From contig CAMWGZ010000005.1 of NCBI GenBank assembly GCA_947173915.1, positions 1-22,577 on the forward strand: a stretch of 22,577 nucleotides of DNA, given 5' to 3'. Made by a program: the position numbers and the translations under genes. The stretch is from an uncultured Alistipes sp. Its GTDB lineage: Bacteria > Bacteroidota > Bacteroidia > Bacteroidales > Rikenellaceae. Positions 7,807 through 15,700 of this stretch are shown here, piece after piece. How positions within the stretch are numbered: position 1 is the first letter of the stretch; each line of letters opens with the position of its first letter. The notes below the pieces were generated by a model. The model was not told where the DNA came from. It made no database searches and saw only the letters and a list, made by a program, of their open reading frames with translations.

Positions 7807-8553
7807 ATGAAAACTTCGCTCGCCGAACACCGGTCGATTCGCCGGTTTCGTCCGGATCCCATCCCTTCGGAGGTGCTCCATGACTTGCTGACGGCCGCTT
7901 CGCGTGCTTCGACATGCGGCAACATGCAACTCTACAGCCTCGTCGTTACCGAAGACGAGCAACTGCGCGAGGAGCTGGCGCCCTGTCACTTCAATCAGCC
8001 GATGGTGCGGCAGGCCCCCTGCGTGATTACCGTCTGCGCCGACATACACCGCTTCTCGCGCTGGTGCGAGCTGCGCGGTGCCGAACCCTGCTACGACAAC
8101 TTCGCCTGGTTCCTCAACGCGGCCACCGATGCGCTGCTGGCGGCGCAGAACCTCTGCGTCGAGGCCGAGGCGCACGGGCTGGGTGTCTGCTACCTCGGGA
8201 CGACGATCTACACGGCGGCCGACATCGTGCGCATTTTGGAACTGCCGTCGGGCGTGGTGCCCGTTACCACCGTCGTGGCGGGCTACCCCGACGAGTCGCC
8301 GGCGCTGACCGACCGGCTGCCGCTCGAAGCGGTCGTGCATTTCGAGAAGTACCGCGACTACACCCCCGAACGGATCGGGGAGCTGTGGGCCGAGCGGGAG
8401 GCTTCGGCCGAGACGCAGCGGCTGCTCGAAGAGAACGGACTGCCCAATCTGGCGCAGATCTTTACCCGCAACCGCTATCGCGCCGAGGACAACCTGGCCA
8501 TCTCGCGCAGCTACTTCGAACTGCTGAAAAAGCAGGGTTTCTTCAATAACTGA
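7807..8553 (+). CDS. Nitroreductase family FMN-dependent oxidoreductase (NfsA/FRP-like)
   Basis: The 248-residue protein begins MKTSLAEHRSIRRF; the HRSIRRF motif (8-14) is the FMN-phosphate contact of the nitroreductase fold. The block ASTCGNMQLYSLVV and the C-terminal half (HGLGVCYLGTTIY, VVPVTTVVAGYP) fit the NfsA/flavin reductase P branch. These enzymes use NAD(P)H and FMN to reduce nitro compounds, quinones or flavins in the cytoplasm. It is divergent from dapF across a palindromic promoter region and is followed after 17 bases by the tamL-like gene, so the two may form an operon. The physiological substrate is unknown. Confidence 0.9.
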   Translation: MKTSLAEHRSIRRFRPDPIPSEVLHDLLTAASRASTCGNMQLYSLVVTEDEQLREELAPCHFNQPMVRQAPCVITVCADIHRFSRWCELRGAEPCYDNFAWFLNAATDALLAAQNLCVEAEAHGLGVCYLGTTIYTAADIVRILELPSGVVPVTTVVAGYPDESPALTDRLPLEAVVHFEKYRDYTPERIGELWAEREASAETQRLLEENGLPNLAQIFTRNRYRAEDNLAISRSYFELLKKQGFFNN

Positions 8554-8570
8554 TCCGATCGGGAAGGGGC

Positions 8571-10955
8571 GTGTTGAAGCGGTTGCCGTACATACTCGCG
8601 TGCCTGTCGCTGCTTCTTGCGGCCACGTCGTGCAGCGTCACGCGCAAGCTGCCCGAGGGGAGCTATCTGGTGCGCAAGGTGGTGATCGAGGACGACCGCG
8701 AGGCACCCAAGCGCGAGCGCATCTCCTCGTCGGAGCTGAAACCCTTCGTGCGGCAGACCCCCAACAAGCGCTTCTTGGGGCTCAACTTCTACGTGTGGGT
8801 CTATGAGCTGGCCAACCCGGAGAAGACGAACTGGTGGAACAACTTCAAGCGCCGCATCGGCGAAGCGCCCGAGCTGCTCGACATGTCGCTCACGCAGCAG
8901 TCGGCGCGCAACCTGAAGACCTACATGGACTACCGGGGCTTCTTCTCCTCGGAGGTCTCCTACCGGGTCGATACCCTCTCGCGCCGCAAGCGGGCGACGA
9001 TTACCTACCGCACGGTGCAGGGGCGGCCCTACCGCATCGACAGGATCTCCTACGACTTCCGCGACCGCTTCCTGCAGCAGATCGTCCTGCCCGACACGGT
9101 CCGTTCGCTGCTGCATTCGGGCGAGATATTCGATATGGACGTACTCGACCGCGAGCGGCAGCGCATTACCGCCTACCTCAAGCAGCGGGGTTATTACGAT
9201 TTCACGGTCAATAACATCGAGTATCTGGCCGATACGCTCGACGGCGGCTACAAGGTCGATCTGACGCTGATCGTCAAGCAGCACCTGGCCGGATACGACG
9301 AGCAGGGCGATCCGATCCGCCGCAACAACACGGTCTATCGCATCGACCGCATCAACATCTTTCCCAACTACGACCCCGCGGCGGCCATCGACCCGGACTA
9401 CCGGCGCGATCTCGATACGGTCTATTACCGGGGTCTGAACGTCGTCTATCGGCGCGAGGCGAAACACCCCAACATCCGGCCCGCCGTGCTGCGGCAGATC
9501 GTGCCGATCTATCCCAACTACGTCTATAACGTCAATCGGGTGGATCAGACCTACAACCAGATCATGTCGATGGGCTACTTCAAGAGCGCCAGCGTCTCCT
9601 TCCGCGAGTCGGCCGACTCGGCGGCGATGCAGAACTACGTGACCTTCGTGGGCGAGGGGCGTTCGGCCGATTCGGTGCAGCGGGCCCGCGAGGGGTACCT
9701 CCAGTGCGACATCCAGTGCATCCCCGCCCTGAAGCAGAGCTACAAGGTCGAGCTGGAGGGGAGTTCCACATCGAGCTTCTACGGCCTGCGGGCCACCGTC
9801 GGTTACCAGAACCGCAATATTTTCCGGGGGGCGGAAGCCTTCGACGTGTCGTTCTCGGCCGGTTACGAATACTACATGAAGACGACCAATGCCCGCAAGC
9901 GGCGGGCCACCGAGTTCGGCTTTTCGGCGGGCCTGCAGTTCCCGCGATTCATGCTGCCCTTCCGCACGCAGCGGTGGCAGTCGATCCAGATGCCCCGCAC
10001 CCGGTTGGAGTTCGGCATCAACTTCCAGGACCGGCCCTACTACCGGCGCACGCTTTCGAGCCTCGCGTGGACCTATTCGTGGAACGACTCCCGCTATTCG
10101 AGCTACTCGCTGCGGCCGATCGACATCAACGTCGTCGATATGGGATACGTCGATCAGCGCTTTCTGGAGAGTCTCCAGAACAAGTACCTGCGCAACAGCT
10201 ACGAGCCGCAGTTCATCTCGGGACTCTCGTTCGGCTACGTCTATAACAACCAGCGCAAGCACCTGGGCGGCAACGCCACCCTGCTGCGGTTCAATTTCGA
10301 GACGGCGGGCAATCTGATCGACGGTCTGGAGCACCTCTTCTCGCGCCCCGTCGCCGGGCAGGATTATTACCACATCTTCGGACTGCGCTATTCGCAATAT
10401 TTCCGTACGGACATCAGCGTGAGCCGGAAGATCATGCTCGGAAGGGTGGCGGCCGTCGTCGGACGGCTGTACGGCGGCTTCGGCATGGCCTATGCCAACT
10501 CCGATGCCATTCCCTTCGACCGCATGTTCTATGCGGGCGGTGCCAACAGCATGCGCGGCTGGTCGCCCCGCACCCTGGGTCCGGGTTCGGTGCCCGAAGC
10601 CGACGACACCTATCCGGCGCAGCTGGGCGACATGAAGCTGGAGGCCAACCTGGAGTTCCGCTTCCCGATCTGGAACATGTTCCACGGCGCGCTTTTCGCC
10701 GACGTGGGCAACATCTGGTTCGCCGACCGCCATGTGGCGCCGGCACCCGAAGCGGTCTTCCGTTTCGACCGTTTTTACAAACAGCTGGGATTCGATGCGG
10801 GCATCGGCCTGCGGCTCGACATCAAGTTCGCCGTGCTCCGTCTGGACTGGGGCATCCAGCTCCACAACCCCAACGCACCCTCCGGCGAGCGGTGGATCCA
10901 CAGCTTCCGCTGGAAGAATACGGCCCTCAATTTCGGTGTGGGTTATCCTTTCTGA
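8571..10955 (+). CDS. tamL: TamA-like outer-membrane lipoprotein (POTRA + Omp85 barrel)
   Basis: The 794-residue protein starts at GTG 8571 after a purine-rich stretch (GGGAAGGGG). The N-terminus MLKRLPYILACLSLLLAATSC followed by SVTRKLPEGSYLV fits a lipoprotein signal with Cys21; position -3 is Ala, loose compared with the enterobacterial lipobox. The KLPEGSYLVRKVVI opening is typical of Bacteroidetes TamL proteins. Residues about 25-390 contain POTRA-like segments, and about 400-794 form the Omp85 barrel, with the conserved loop motif MRGW at 661-664 (AGGANSMRGWSPRTLGPGS) and a terminal aromatic (GVGYPF). The family inserts proteins into, or helps build, the outer membrane; TamL is the Bacteroidetes lipidated variant, usually working with an inner-membrane TamB. 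No tamB is present in this window. Confidence 0.87.
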   Translation: MLKRLPYILACLSLLLAATSCSVTRKLPEGSYLVRKVVIEDDREAPKRERISSSELKPFVRQTPNKRFLGLNFYVWVYELANPEKTNWWNNFKRRIGEAPELLDMSLTQQSARNLKTYMDYRGFFSSEVSYRVDTLSRRKRATITYRTVQGRPYRIDRISYDFRDRFLQQIVLPDTVRSLLHSGEIFDMDVLDRERQRITAYLKQRGYYDFTVNNIEYLADTLDGGYKVDLTLIVKQHLAGYDEQGDPIRRNNTVYRIDRINIFPNYDPAAAIDPDYRRDLDTVYYRGLNVVYRREAKHPNIRPAVLRQIVPIYPNYVYNVNRVDQTYNQIMSMGYFKSASVSFRESADSAAMQNYVTFVGEGRSADSVQRAREGYLQCDIQCIPALKQSYKVELEGSSTSSFYGLRATVGYQNRNIFRGAEAFDVSFSAGYEYYMKTTNARKRRATEFGFSAGLQFPRFMLPFRTQRWQSIQMPRTRLEFGINFQDRPYYRRTLSSLAWTYSWNDSRYSSYSLRPIDINVVDMGYVDQRFLESLQNKYLRNSYEPQFISGLSFGYVYNNQRKHLGGNATLLRFNFETAGNLIDGLEHLFSRPVAGQDYYHIFGLRYSQYFRTDISVSRKIMLGRVAAVVGRLYGGFGMAYANSDAIPFDRMFYAGGANSMRGWSPRTLGPGSVPEADDTYPAQLGDMKLEANLEFRFPIWNMFHGALFADVGNIWFADRHVAPAPEAVFRFDRFYKQLGFDAGIGLRLDIKFAVLRLDWGIQLHNPNAPSGERWIHSFRWKNTALNFGVGYPF

Positions 10956-11124
10956 TCCGGACGGGGCATCATGATCCCGTATCTGCGCCGGCACCCGCAG
11001 CGCAACCATCGGTAAGCAGTCCGAATCTGTTCAGGCAGGCTCTTGAAGTTTTTCTTTGCCCGGCCTCAAAGGTCTCGCACGGATAGGAGAATACCCTTTT
11101 CCCTGCCCGTAAGCGGGCGTTCCG

Positions 11125-11487
11125 TTACTGTGCTGCCGTATCCGTTTCCAGAAATCGTGTCCCCCATTCGCACAGCTGAAAAATGACCGGCAGTATGGAC
11201 TGTCCCAGTTCGGTCAGTCCGTATTCGACTCTTGGCGGCACGACGGGAAACACCTCCCGTTTTACGATGCCGTCCTTCTCCAGATCGCGGGCTGTCTGGG
11301 TAAACATCTTGTTGGATATTCCCGGCATTCTGCGCTGCAGGTCGGAAGAGCGGAGCGCCCCGTCCTTGAGCATGTATATCATCATCGTTTTCCATTTGCC
11401 TCCGATGAGACTCAGCGTCAGGTCGAGCGTGCAGAAATATTCTTTCCCTTTGAAATTTATTCTCTGATTATTGTTTTGGCAATCCAT
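11125..11487 (-). CDS. HxlR-family (DUF24) winged-helix regulator with conserved sensing cysteine
   Basis: The 120-residue protein, from the ATG at 11487 (MDCQNNNQRINFKGKEYFC), has the HxlR pattern: FCTLDLTLSLIGGKWK, LRSSDLQRRMPGISNKMF, RDLEKDGIVKREVF and PPRVEYGLTELG. Cys19, twelve residues before the GGKW tryptophan, occupies the conserved cysteine position that in YodB/HypR-type proteins senses electrophiles or hypochlorite by thiol oxidation. A second cysteine is at position 3. The gene is divergent from a flavodoxin-like oxidoreductase, the usual target arrangement for this family. It probably represses that gene and itself from the shared 91-base spacer (inference). Upstream in-frame codons to 11595 lie across the promoter and were not used. 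Confidence 0.9.
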   Translation of the reverse strand: MDCQNNNQRINFKGKEYFCTLDLTLSLIGGKWKTMMIYMLKDGALRSSDLQRRMPGISNKMFTQTARDLEKDGIVKREVFPVVPPRVEYGLTELGQSILPVIFQLCEWGTRFLETDTAAQ

Positions 11488-11529
11488 AAAATACTTATTC
11501 GGGTTACTATATAACTTTTTAGTGCGTAC

Positions 11530-11560
11530 TTGCAAAAATAAGAAAAATACGGTTGTTTTG
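11530..11560 (+). promoter_or_regulatory. Promoter of the flavodoxin-like oxidoreductase gene
   Basis: TTG at 11530-11532, then 20 bases, then TTGTTTTG at 11553-11560 (one mismatch to TAnnTTTG). The expected start near 11565 is about 14 bases before the ATG at 11579. Its -33/-7 spacer contains the opposing HxlR-gene -7 element. Confidence 0.5.
11533..11540 (-). promoter_or_regulatory. -7 element for the HxlR-type regulator gene
   Basis: On the minus strand this reads TATTTTTG, exact to TAnnTTTG, giving a leader of about 40 bases to the ATG at 11487. A short GTTA-N5-TAAC inverted repeat (11503-11515) lies in that leader and is a possible operator half-site pair, at low confidence. Confidence 0.5.
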
Positions 11561-11578
11561 CCCGAAATTTTCAACGAT

Positions 11579-12226
11579 ATGAAGACGATGATCATTAACG
11601 GAAGTCCCCGCAGGGAGGGGAATACCGCACGAATGTGCAGGGCATTTGCCGAAGGGGTCAGGAGCCGGAGAAGCGATGCCTCGATCGAAATCGTAAATCT
11701 GTACGATTATGACTTCAAGGGGTGCCGCAGCTGCTTCGCCTGCAAGCTGAAAGGCGCGGCGACCTATGGAAAATGCGCCGTGAGGGATGCGATCGCCCCT
11801 GTATTGGAGAAGGCGCTGGAAGCCGATATTCTGGTACTGGCATCGCCGGTCTATCTGATGGATGTGACGGGTGTTTACAAGTCTTTTCTCGAAAGGCTCC
11901 TTTTTCCGAAGGCCTCCTACGAGGCGGGCTACAGGTCGCTTGCGGCCAACAGGATGCAGGTTGCGACCATTTACACGATGAATGTTCCGAAAGAGATGGC
12001 TCCCGAGCGGGTGCTTGAGAGTTCCGAGTATTTTATCGGTCACGTGCTTCGCGAACCGCGCAGGGTATGCGCATACGACACCTATCAGTTCGACGACTAC
12101 TCCAGATATGAGGTGGAGGTGTTCGACGAATCCCGGAAACGGGTGCGTCGCGCCGAGGTTTTCCCTCTCGAGCTGGAGGAGGCCCGTGATTTGGGCCGGA
12201 GTATGGCTGTGGCGGCGGAAGCGTAG
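11579..12226 (+). CDS. NADPH-dependent FMN reductase / flavodoxin-like NAD(P)H oxidoreductase
   Basis: The 215-residue protein starts MKTMIINGSPRREGNT, the FMN-phosphate loop of the flavodoxin-like reductase family, and continues with the second FMN motif ILVLASPVYLMDVTG. A cysteine cluster GCRSCFACK (CX2CX2C) with a further cysteine about ten residues on (YGKC) resembles iron-sulfur flavoproteins, but the last spacing differs from the classical Isf motif, so a cluster is possible rather than shown. It likely reduces quinones, flavins or disulfide-stress compounds in the cytoplasm. It is divergent from an HxlR-type regulator carrying the conserved redox cysteine. The longer frame from 11471 crosses the promoter and was rejected. 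By eye, about ten of roughly twenty-two arginine codons are AGG/AGA, unlike the CGC/CGG-dominated neighbours, suggesting later acquisition. Confidence 0.87.
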   Translation: MKTMIINGSPRREGNTARMCRAFAEGVRSRRSDASIEIVNLYDYDFKGCRSCFACKLKGAATYGKCAVRDAIAPVLEKALEADILVLASPVYLMDVTGVYKSFLERLLFPKASYEAGYRSLAANRMQVATIYTMNVPKEMAPERVLESSEYFIGHVLREPRRVCAYDTYQFDDYSRYEVEVFDESRKRVRRAEVFPLELEEARDLGRSMAVAAEA

Positions 12227-12247
12227 GGACCGGAGCCGATAAGAATG

Positions 12248-12284
12248 TCCGCGGAGTGCCGTTCGGCGCACTTCCGCGGATTTT
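12248..12284 (+). terminator. Terminator of the flavodoxin-like gene
   Basis: Arms 12248-12259 and 12268-12280 pair over 12 bp with a single bulged T, followed by TTTT (12281-12284) and more T. It lies between convergent genes, so it may also stop transcripts of the ABC importer operon. Confidence 0.7.
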
Positions 12285-12342
12285 CGTTTCGGATTGCCTG
12301 CGGGAAAGCCGGGAGGTCGTTCGGCCCGGACATGGAGAATCC

Positions 12343-13335
12343 CTACTCCAGTTTTTCGAGCAGTTCGCCGATGGTCGCGCAGCGGGTGCTGCCGCAGGCC
12401 TCGTGCAGCAGGTACGCCTCGTCCGTGATCTCGACCAGCGGTCTCTTCTCTCCGTCCGCAGCGACGGGATCGATTCCCGTGCGGCGCAGTGCCTTGCAGG
12501 TCATCTCGCGGCGTTCGCCGCTGCCGGCGACGGCGATGCTTCGCACGGAGGGGCGGACGACCCGGAAGAGTCCGATGCGGCGGTCGAAGCGAATGCCGCG
12601 CCGCGAAAAGAAGCGTTCCATGCTGCCGTCGAGCGAAAGATCTTCGGGTGTGCCTACGGTCACTCCCCGTTCGCCCTCCATGAGCCAGATGCGGTCGGCG
12701 ATCTGCAGTGCCAGCTCCAGGTCGTGGGTCGAGAGGAAGATCGTGCGGTCGGCCTCGCGCGTGAGGCGCAGCAGCAGCTGCATGATCTCGACCTTGCTGG
12801 GGTAGTCCAGAAAAGCGGTCGGCTCGTCGAGCAGAATGACCGGCGTCTGCTGTGCCAGTGCCTTGGCGATCATCACTTTCTGACGCTCTCCGTCGCTCAG
12901 CGTGTGGACCATCCGTCCCCGCAGCGAGGCGATGCCGACCCGGTCGATCGCCTCGTCGATCAGCCGCAGGTCTTCTCTTCCCAGTCCGCCCCAGAAGCCG
13001 GTGTAGGGGCTGCGTCCCATGCCGACCAGCTCCTCGACGGTCATGTTGTGGAGGTCGCACTTCTCGGTCAGCACCACTCCGAGCAGCCGGGCCAGCTCCG
13101 CCGTGCGGTATTGCCCGACCGGACGGTCGAAGATCCGCACCTCGCCGGCCAGCGGCGGCTGGAAGGCGGTCAGCGTGCGCAGCAGCGTCGATTTGCCTAC
13201 GCCGTTGGCTCCGAGCAGGCAGGTAAGCTCGCCGCTGCGGATCGATGCGTCGAGTCCGCTTCCCACCTGCCGCGTTTTGCGGTGGGTGCGGTAGCCGATG
13301 CTCAGGTCGCGGATCTCGATGGTCGTTCGTTTCAT
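12343..13335 (-). CDS. FecE/BtuD-type ABC transporter ATPase with C-terminal extension
   Basis: The 330-residue protein starts MKRTTIEIRDLSIGY. ABC ATPase motifs appear in order: Walker A GANGVGKST (42-50), signature LSDGERQ (146-152), Walker B VILLDEPT with Asp170/Glu171, and the switch His204 in STHDLEL. The usual Q-loop glutamine region (PQH in E. coli FecE) reads VVLTEK here. After about residue 245 there is an additional stretch of about 85 residues ending HEACGSTRCATIGELLEKLE, absent from FecE/BtuD proteins of about 255 residues. The protein powers uptake of siderophore, heme or corrinoid by the permease encoded 10 bases upstream. It is the last gene of a three-gene operon. Confidence 0.9.
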   Translation of the reverse strand: MKRTTIEIRDLSIGYRTHRKTRQVGSGLDASIRSGELTCLLGANGVGKSTLLRTLTAFQPPLAGEVRIFDRPVGQYRTAELARLLGVVLTEKCDLHNMTVEELVGMGRSPYTGFWGGLGREDLRLIDEAIDRVGIASLRGRMVHTLSDGERQKVMIAKALAQQTPVILLDEPTAFLDYPSKVEIMQLLLRLTREADRTIFLSTHDLELALQIADRIWLMEGERGVTVGTPEDLSLDGSMERFFSRRGIRFDRRIGLFRVVRPSVRSIAVAGSGERREMTCKALRRTGIDPVAADGEKRPLVEITDEAYLLHEACGSTRCATIGELLEKLE

Positions 13336-13345
13336 TGTCTTGCCG

Positions 13346-14380
13346 TTATTCGTTGAGTTCCGTTTTTCTGCGGCGGAAGAGCACCCAGATGACCACCGGG
13401 GCACCGACCAGCGCCGTCACGGAATTGACGGGCAGCACCCCCTCGAATCCCGGCATGCGGGCGATCAGGTTGCAGGCCAGGGCCAGGGCCGCGCCGACCA
13501 GCAGCGAGGCGGGCATGAGGACCCGGTGGTCGGAGGTGGCGAAGATGCCCCGGCAGAGGTGCGGCACGGCCAGCCCGAGGAACATGATCGGGCCGCAGTA
13601 GGCCGTGACGACGGCCACCAGTACGCCCGACGAGGCGATGACCAGCAGCCGGGCACGCTTGACGTTCAGCCCCAGGTTGCGGGCGTAGCCGTCGCCCAGC
13701 AGCATCAGGTTTTGGGTCTTTATCAGCAGGAACGAGAGGGGGAGCAGCAGGACCATGAGGCTCACGAAGAGCGTCATCTGGTCGCCCGATACGCGGGCGA
13801 AGCTGCCCAGTCCCCAGATCACGTAGGCGCGGATGTCCTCCTCGACGCTGAAGAACTTCAGCACCCCGATCACGGCATTGGCCACATAGCCGATCATTAC
13901 GCCGATGATGAGCAGCGTGACGTTGCCGCGCACCTTCTGCGAGACATAGACGATGAGCGCCATGACCAGCATCGCGCCGACGATCGCCGCCAGCGAGAGG
14001 GCCACCTCGCCGGCGTAGCCCAGGCGGCTGAGGGCCGTGCCCCCGAGTCCCGAAAAGAGGATCGTGAAGGCTACGCCCAGGCTCGCTCCCGAGCTTACGC
14101 CCAGAATGGAGGGGCCGGCCAGCGGGTTGCGGAAGACGGTCTGCATCTGCAGTCCGCTGATCGAGAGTCCCGCGCCGGCGACCAGCGCCGTGAGGGTCTG
14201 CGGCACGCGCGACTTCCAGACGATGTTGCGCCAGATCTCCGATTCGCCGTCGCTGCCGAAAAGAATCGCCGCGACCGACCGCAGCGGAATGGAGACGGTG
14301 CCCAGCAGCAGGTTGGCCACTGCGAGTGCGGCGATCGTTGCGACGATGCCCAGCATGATCCATCCGGTTTTCCTGCGCAT
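13346..14380 (-). CDS. FecCD/BtuC-type ABC importer permease
   Basis: The 344-residue integral membrane protein has the FecCD family signature in full: SRVPQTLTALVAGAGLSISG (57-76) then GLQMQTVFRNPLAGPSILGV (76-95) and SSGAS. Its hydrophobicity fits about ten helices, as in BtuC. It forms the inner-membrane channel that receives a metal chelate or corrinoid from the binding lipoprotein. Its start codon touches the stop codon of the binding-protein gene (TAG directly followed by ATG), and its stop is 10 bases before the ATPase start, so the three genes are one translation-coupled operon. A single permease gene implies a homodimer. Confidence 0.93.
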   Translation of the reverse strand: MRRKTGWIMLGIVATIAALAVANLLLGTVSIPLRSVAAILFGSDGESEIWRNIVWKSRVPQTLTALVAGAGLSISGLQMQTVFRNPLAGPSILGVSSGASLGVAFTILFSGLGGTALSRLGYAGEVALSLAAIVGAMLVMALIVYVSQKVRGNVTLLIIGVMIGYVANAVIGVLKFFSVEEDIRAYVIWGLGSFARVSGDQMTLFVSLMVLLLPLSFLLIKTQNLMLLGDGYARNLGLNVKRARLLVIASSGVLVAVVTAYCGPIMFLGLAVPHLCRGIFATSDHRVLMPASLLVGAALALACNLIARMPGFEGVLPVNSVTALVGAPVVIWVLFRRRKTELNE

Positions 14381-15553
14381 CTATTCTTCGAGTAATTCGT
14401 AATAGGTTCCTCCCTCCGTTTCGGGCAGCAGGTCGGGATGGAAGATCCGTATCAGGTCGGCCAGCACCGCCTCCGGTTCGGTCGGGGTGTTTTCGTAGAA
14501 GGGTTTTTCCCGCAGGTTGCAATAGACCACTCCCTGCTGCCTCCAGGCGCGGAAGTCGGCGTAGCGTTCGTCCTCGCGGCGCAGCGCCTCATAGGAGAAG
14601 CGGCCGTCGTAGCTGTTGAGGATCCGCCAGTAATCGGCTTCGGCCGCCTGGCTATAGACCTGTTCGAAGTCGAGGATGACACCTCCCGAGCGGGGATCGT
14701 CCTTGAGGAAGTAGTCGGCGCCCGCATCGCGGAAAAGCTCGGCCAGGAAGCTCCTGCCGCCCACCGCATACCAGTTGCCGCCCCGGAGTTCGCCGCTGAA
14801 GACGACGGGCCGCCGCTCCACATGCTCGGTCAGCGCGCGCAGGGCCTCGTAGCGGGTCTCGATCGAGTCGAACGTGCGCATGGCCCGCTCGCGGTCGCCC
14901 GTGAACAGCGCGACGAACTTGATCCATTCGGCCTGTCCGAGCGGGGTGGTCTCCTTGTATCCCAGGTGGGGTATGAGCGGGATGCCCGTCTCGCGCAGGG
15001 CATCGTAGCCGCCGCGCTTGTAGGGCGATATGAAGATCAGGTCGGGGGCGATGGAGAGAATCGCCTCGCTGTCGAAGTTGCCTTCGATGCCGATGCGGCG
15101 CGTCTGTCCGCGTGCGACCTGTCCGCGCATCGTTTCGTTGTGCAGGTGGCGCGAGCTGGCGATGCCCGCCACCCGGTCGCAGCGCCCCAGGCGGATGAAG
15201 CCCGAGAGCTGCAGCGAAGTCATGCAGACGATGCGTTCGACCGGCACCTCGACCCGTTCGTATCCGGCCGGGACGGCTGTCAGGCTGCCGCGCGGAACCA
15301 GCGCCAGGCGCGCCATCGGTTCTTTCCCGGCGATCTCCGGGTCGCGGATCTCGAGCAGCGTGCACTCTCCGCTCCGTGCGACGGAGAATCCCCGGGCGTG
15401 GCGGGGATGCAGCTCCCCGAGCAGCGAATCCGCTGCCGCGACGGTCGCGGGACGTGCGGTGTCGGCAGTCGCGGTGCGGCGGGGTCCGCAGGCGGCGATT
15501 CCGCAGACGAGCAGAAGAAATAGTGCCGGAGCGAAGAGTTTTCTCATTGGCAT
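14381..15553 (-). CDS. Periplasmic substrate-binding lipoprotein of the metal-chelate/corrinoid importer
   Basis: The 390-residue protein (start at 15553, or six bases later at 15547) has a lipoprotein signal MRKLFAPALFLLLVCGIAAC with Cys22 counted from 15553. The FecB/BtuF (class III, TroA-like) fold is indicated by PVERIVCMTSLQLSGFIRLG, RRIGIEGNFDSEAILSIAPD and LIFISPYKRGGYDALRETGI, followed by the long backbone helix region. It would be anchored in the periplasm and deliver ligand to the FecCD-type permease. Ligand is not readable: the adjacent corrin-synthesis genes favour a corrinoid or cobalt chelate, while iron-siderophore and heme remain possible. It is the first gene of the operon, behind a good promoter flanked by two inverted repeats. 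Confidence 0.9.
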   Translation of the reverse strand: MPMRKLFAPALFLLLVCGIAACGPRRTATADTARPATVAAADSLLGELHPRHARGFSVARSGECTLLEIRDPEIAGKEPMARLALVPRGSLTAVPAGYERVEVPVERIVCMTSLQLSGFIRLGRCDRVAGIASSRHLHNETMRGQVARGQTRRIGIEGNFDSEAILSIAPDLIFISPYKRGGYDALRETGIPLIPHLGYKETTPLGQAEWIKFVALFTGDRERAMRTFDSIETRYEALRALTEHVERRPVVFSGELRGGNWYAVGGRSFLAELFRDAGADYFLKDDPRSGGVILDFEQVYSQAAEADYWRILNSYDGRFSYEALRREDERYADFRAWRQQGVVYCNLREKPFYENTPTEPEAVLADLIRIFHPDLLPETEGGTYYELLEE

Positions 15554-15564
15554 GATTCGTTATT

Positions 15565-15579
15565 CCGTTTGAAAAACGG
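15565..15579. repeat. Inverted repeat at the predicted transcription start of the importer operon
   Basis: CCGTTT (15565-15570), spacer GAA, AAACGG (15574-15579). It sits directly downstream of the minus-strand -7 element, over the expected start site. It could be an operator or a 5' mRNA hairpin. Confidence 0.5.
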
Positions 15580-15580
15580 T

Positions 15581-15611
15581 CAAAGATACGAATAAGCGAG
15601 GGCAAAAACAA
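15581..15611 (-). promoter_or_regulatory. Promoter of the importer operon
   Basis: On the minus strand: TTG (15611-15609), 20 bases, TATCTTTG (15588-15581), an exact -7 consensus. The expected start near 15576 leaves about 23 bases to the first ATG. This is the best-formed promoter in the window. Confidence 0.7.
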
Positions 15612-15629
15612 GCTTGCTTGTATTTTGCC
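15601..15629. repeat. Inverted repeat overlapping the -33 region of the importer promoter
   Basis: ACAAGC-TT-GCTTGT (15608-15621) is a perfect 6-bp inverted repeat. Flanking GGCAAAA and TTTTGCC extend it with a one-base offset. The -33 TTG of the importer promoter lies in its left arm. Confidence 0.5.
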
Positions 15630-15692
15630 GAGCGGAAGTATCTAAGGCGCAGCCAAAGATGCGGATTATTTTCAGACCCGCGATTTTTTTCG

Positions 15693-15700
15693 CAACTTTG
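15693..15700 (+). promoter_or_regulatory. Possible -7 element for cobI
   Basis: CAACTTTG is one mismatch from TAnnTTTG, about 33 bases before the cobI ATG; a T-rich stretch (15669-15672) lies at the -33 distance but lacks TTG. Weak. Confidence 0.35.

Noticed and set aside
7674..7925. N-terminal extension of DapF
   Set aside because: Overlaps the divergent promoters and the nitroreductase gene; [15 protein letters not shown] is the standard DapF start.
8511..11009. 832-codon minus-strand frame over the tamL-like gene
   Set aside because: Same shadow effect; the plus-strand protein has a signal peptide, POTRA/barrel motifs and a proper C-terminus.
11105..11118. Small hairpin GCCCG-TAAG-CGGGC between tamL and the HxlR-type gene
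   Set aside because: Only 5 bp and no T run on either strand; not enough for a terminator call. The rest of 10956-11124 shows nothing convincing.
11519..13060. 513-codon minus-strand frame overlapping the flavodoxin-like and ATPase genes
   Set aside because: Crosses a terminator and two real genes in other frames; no motif.
12256..13356. Plus-strand open frame opposite the ATPase gene
   Set aside because: Antisense of a complete ABC ATPase with all motifs; no motifs of its own.
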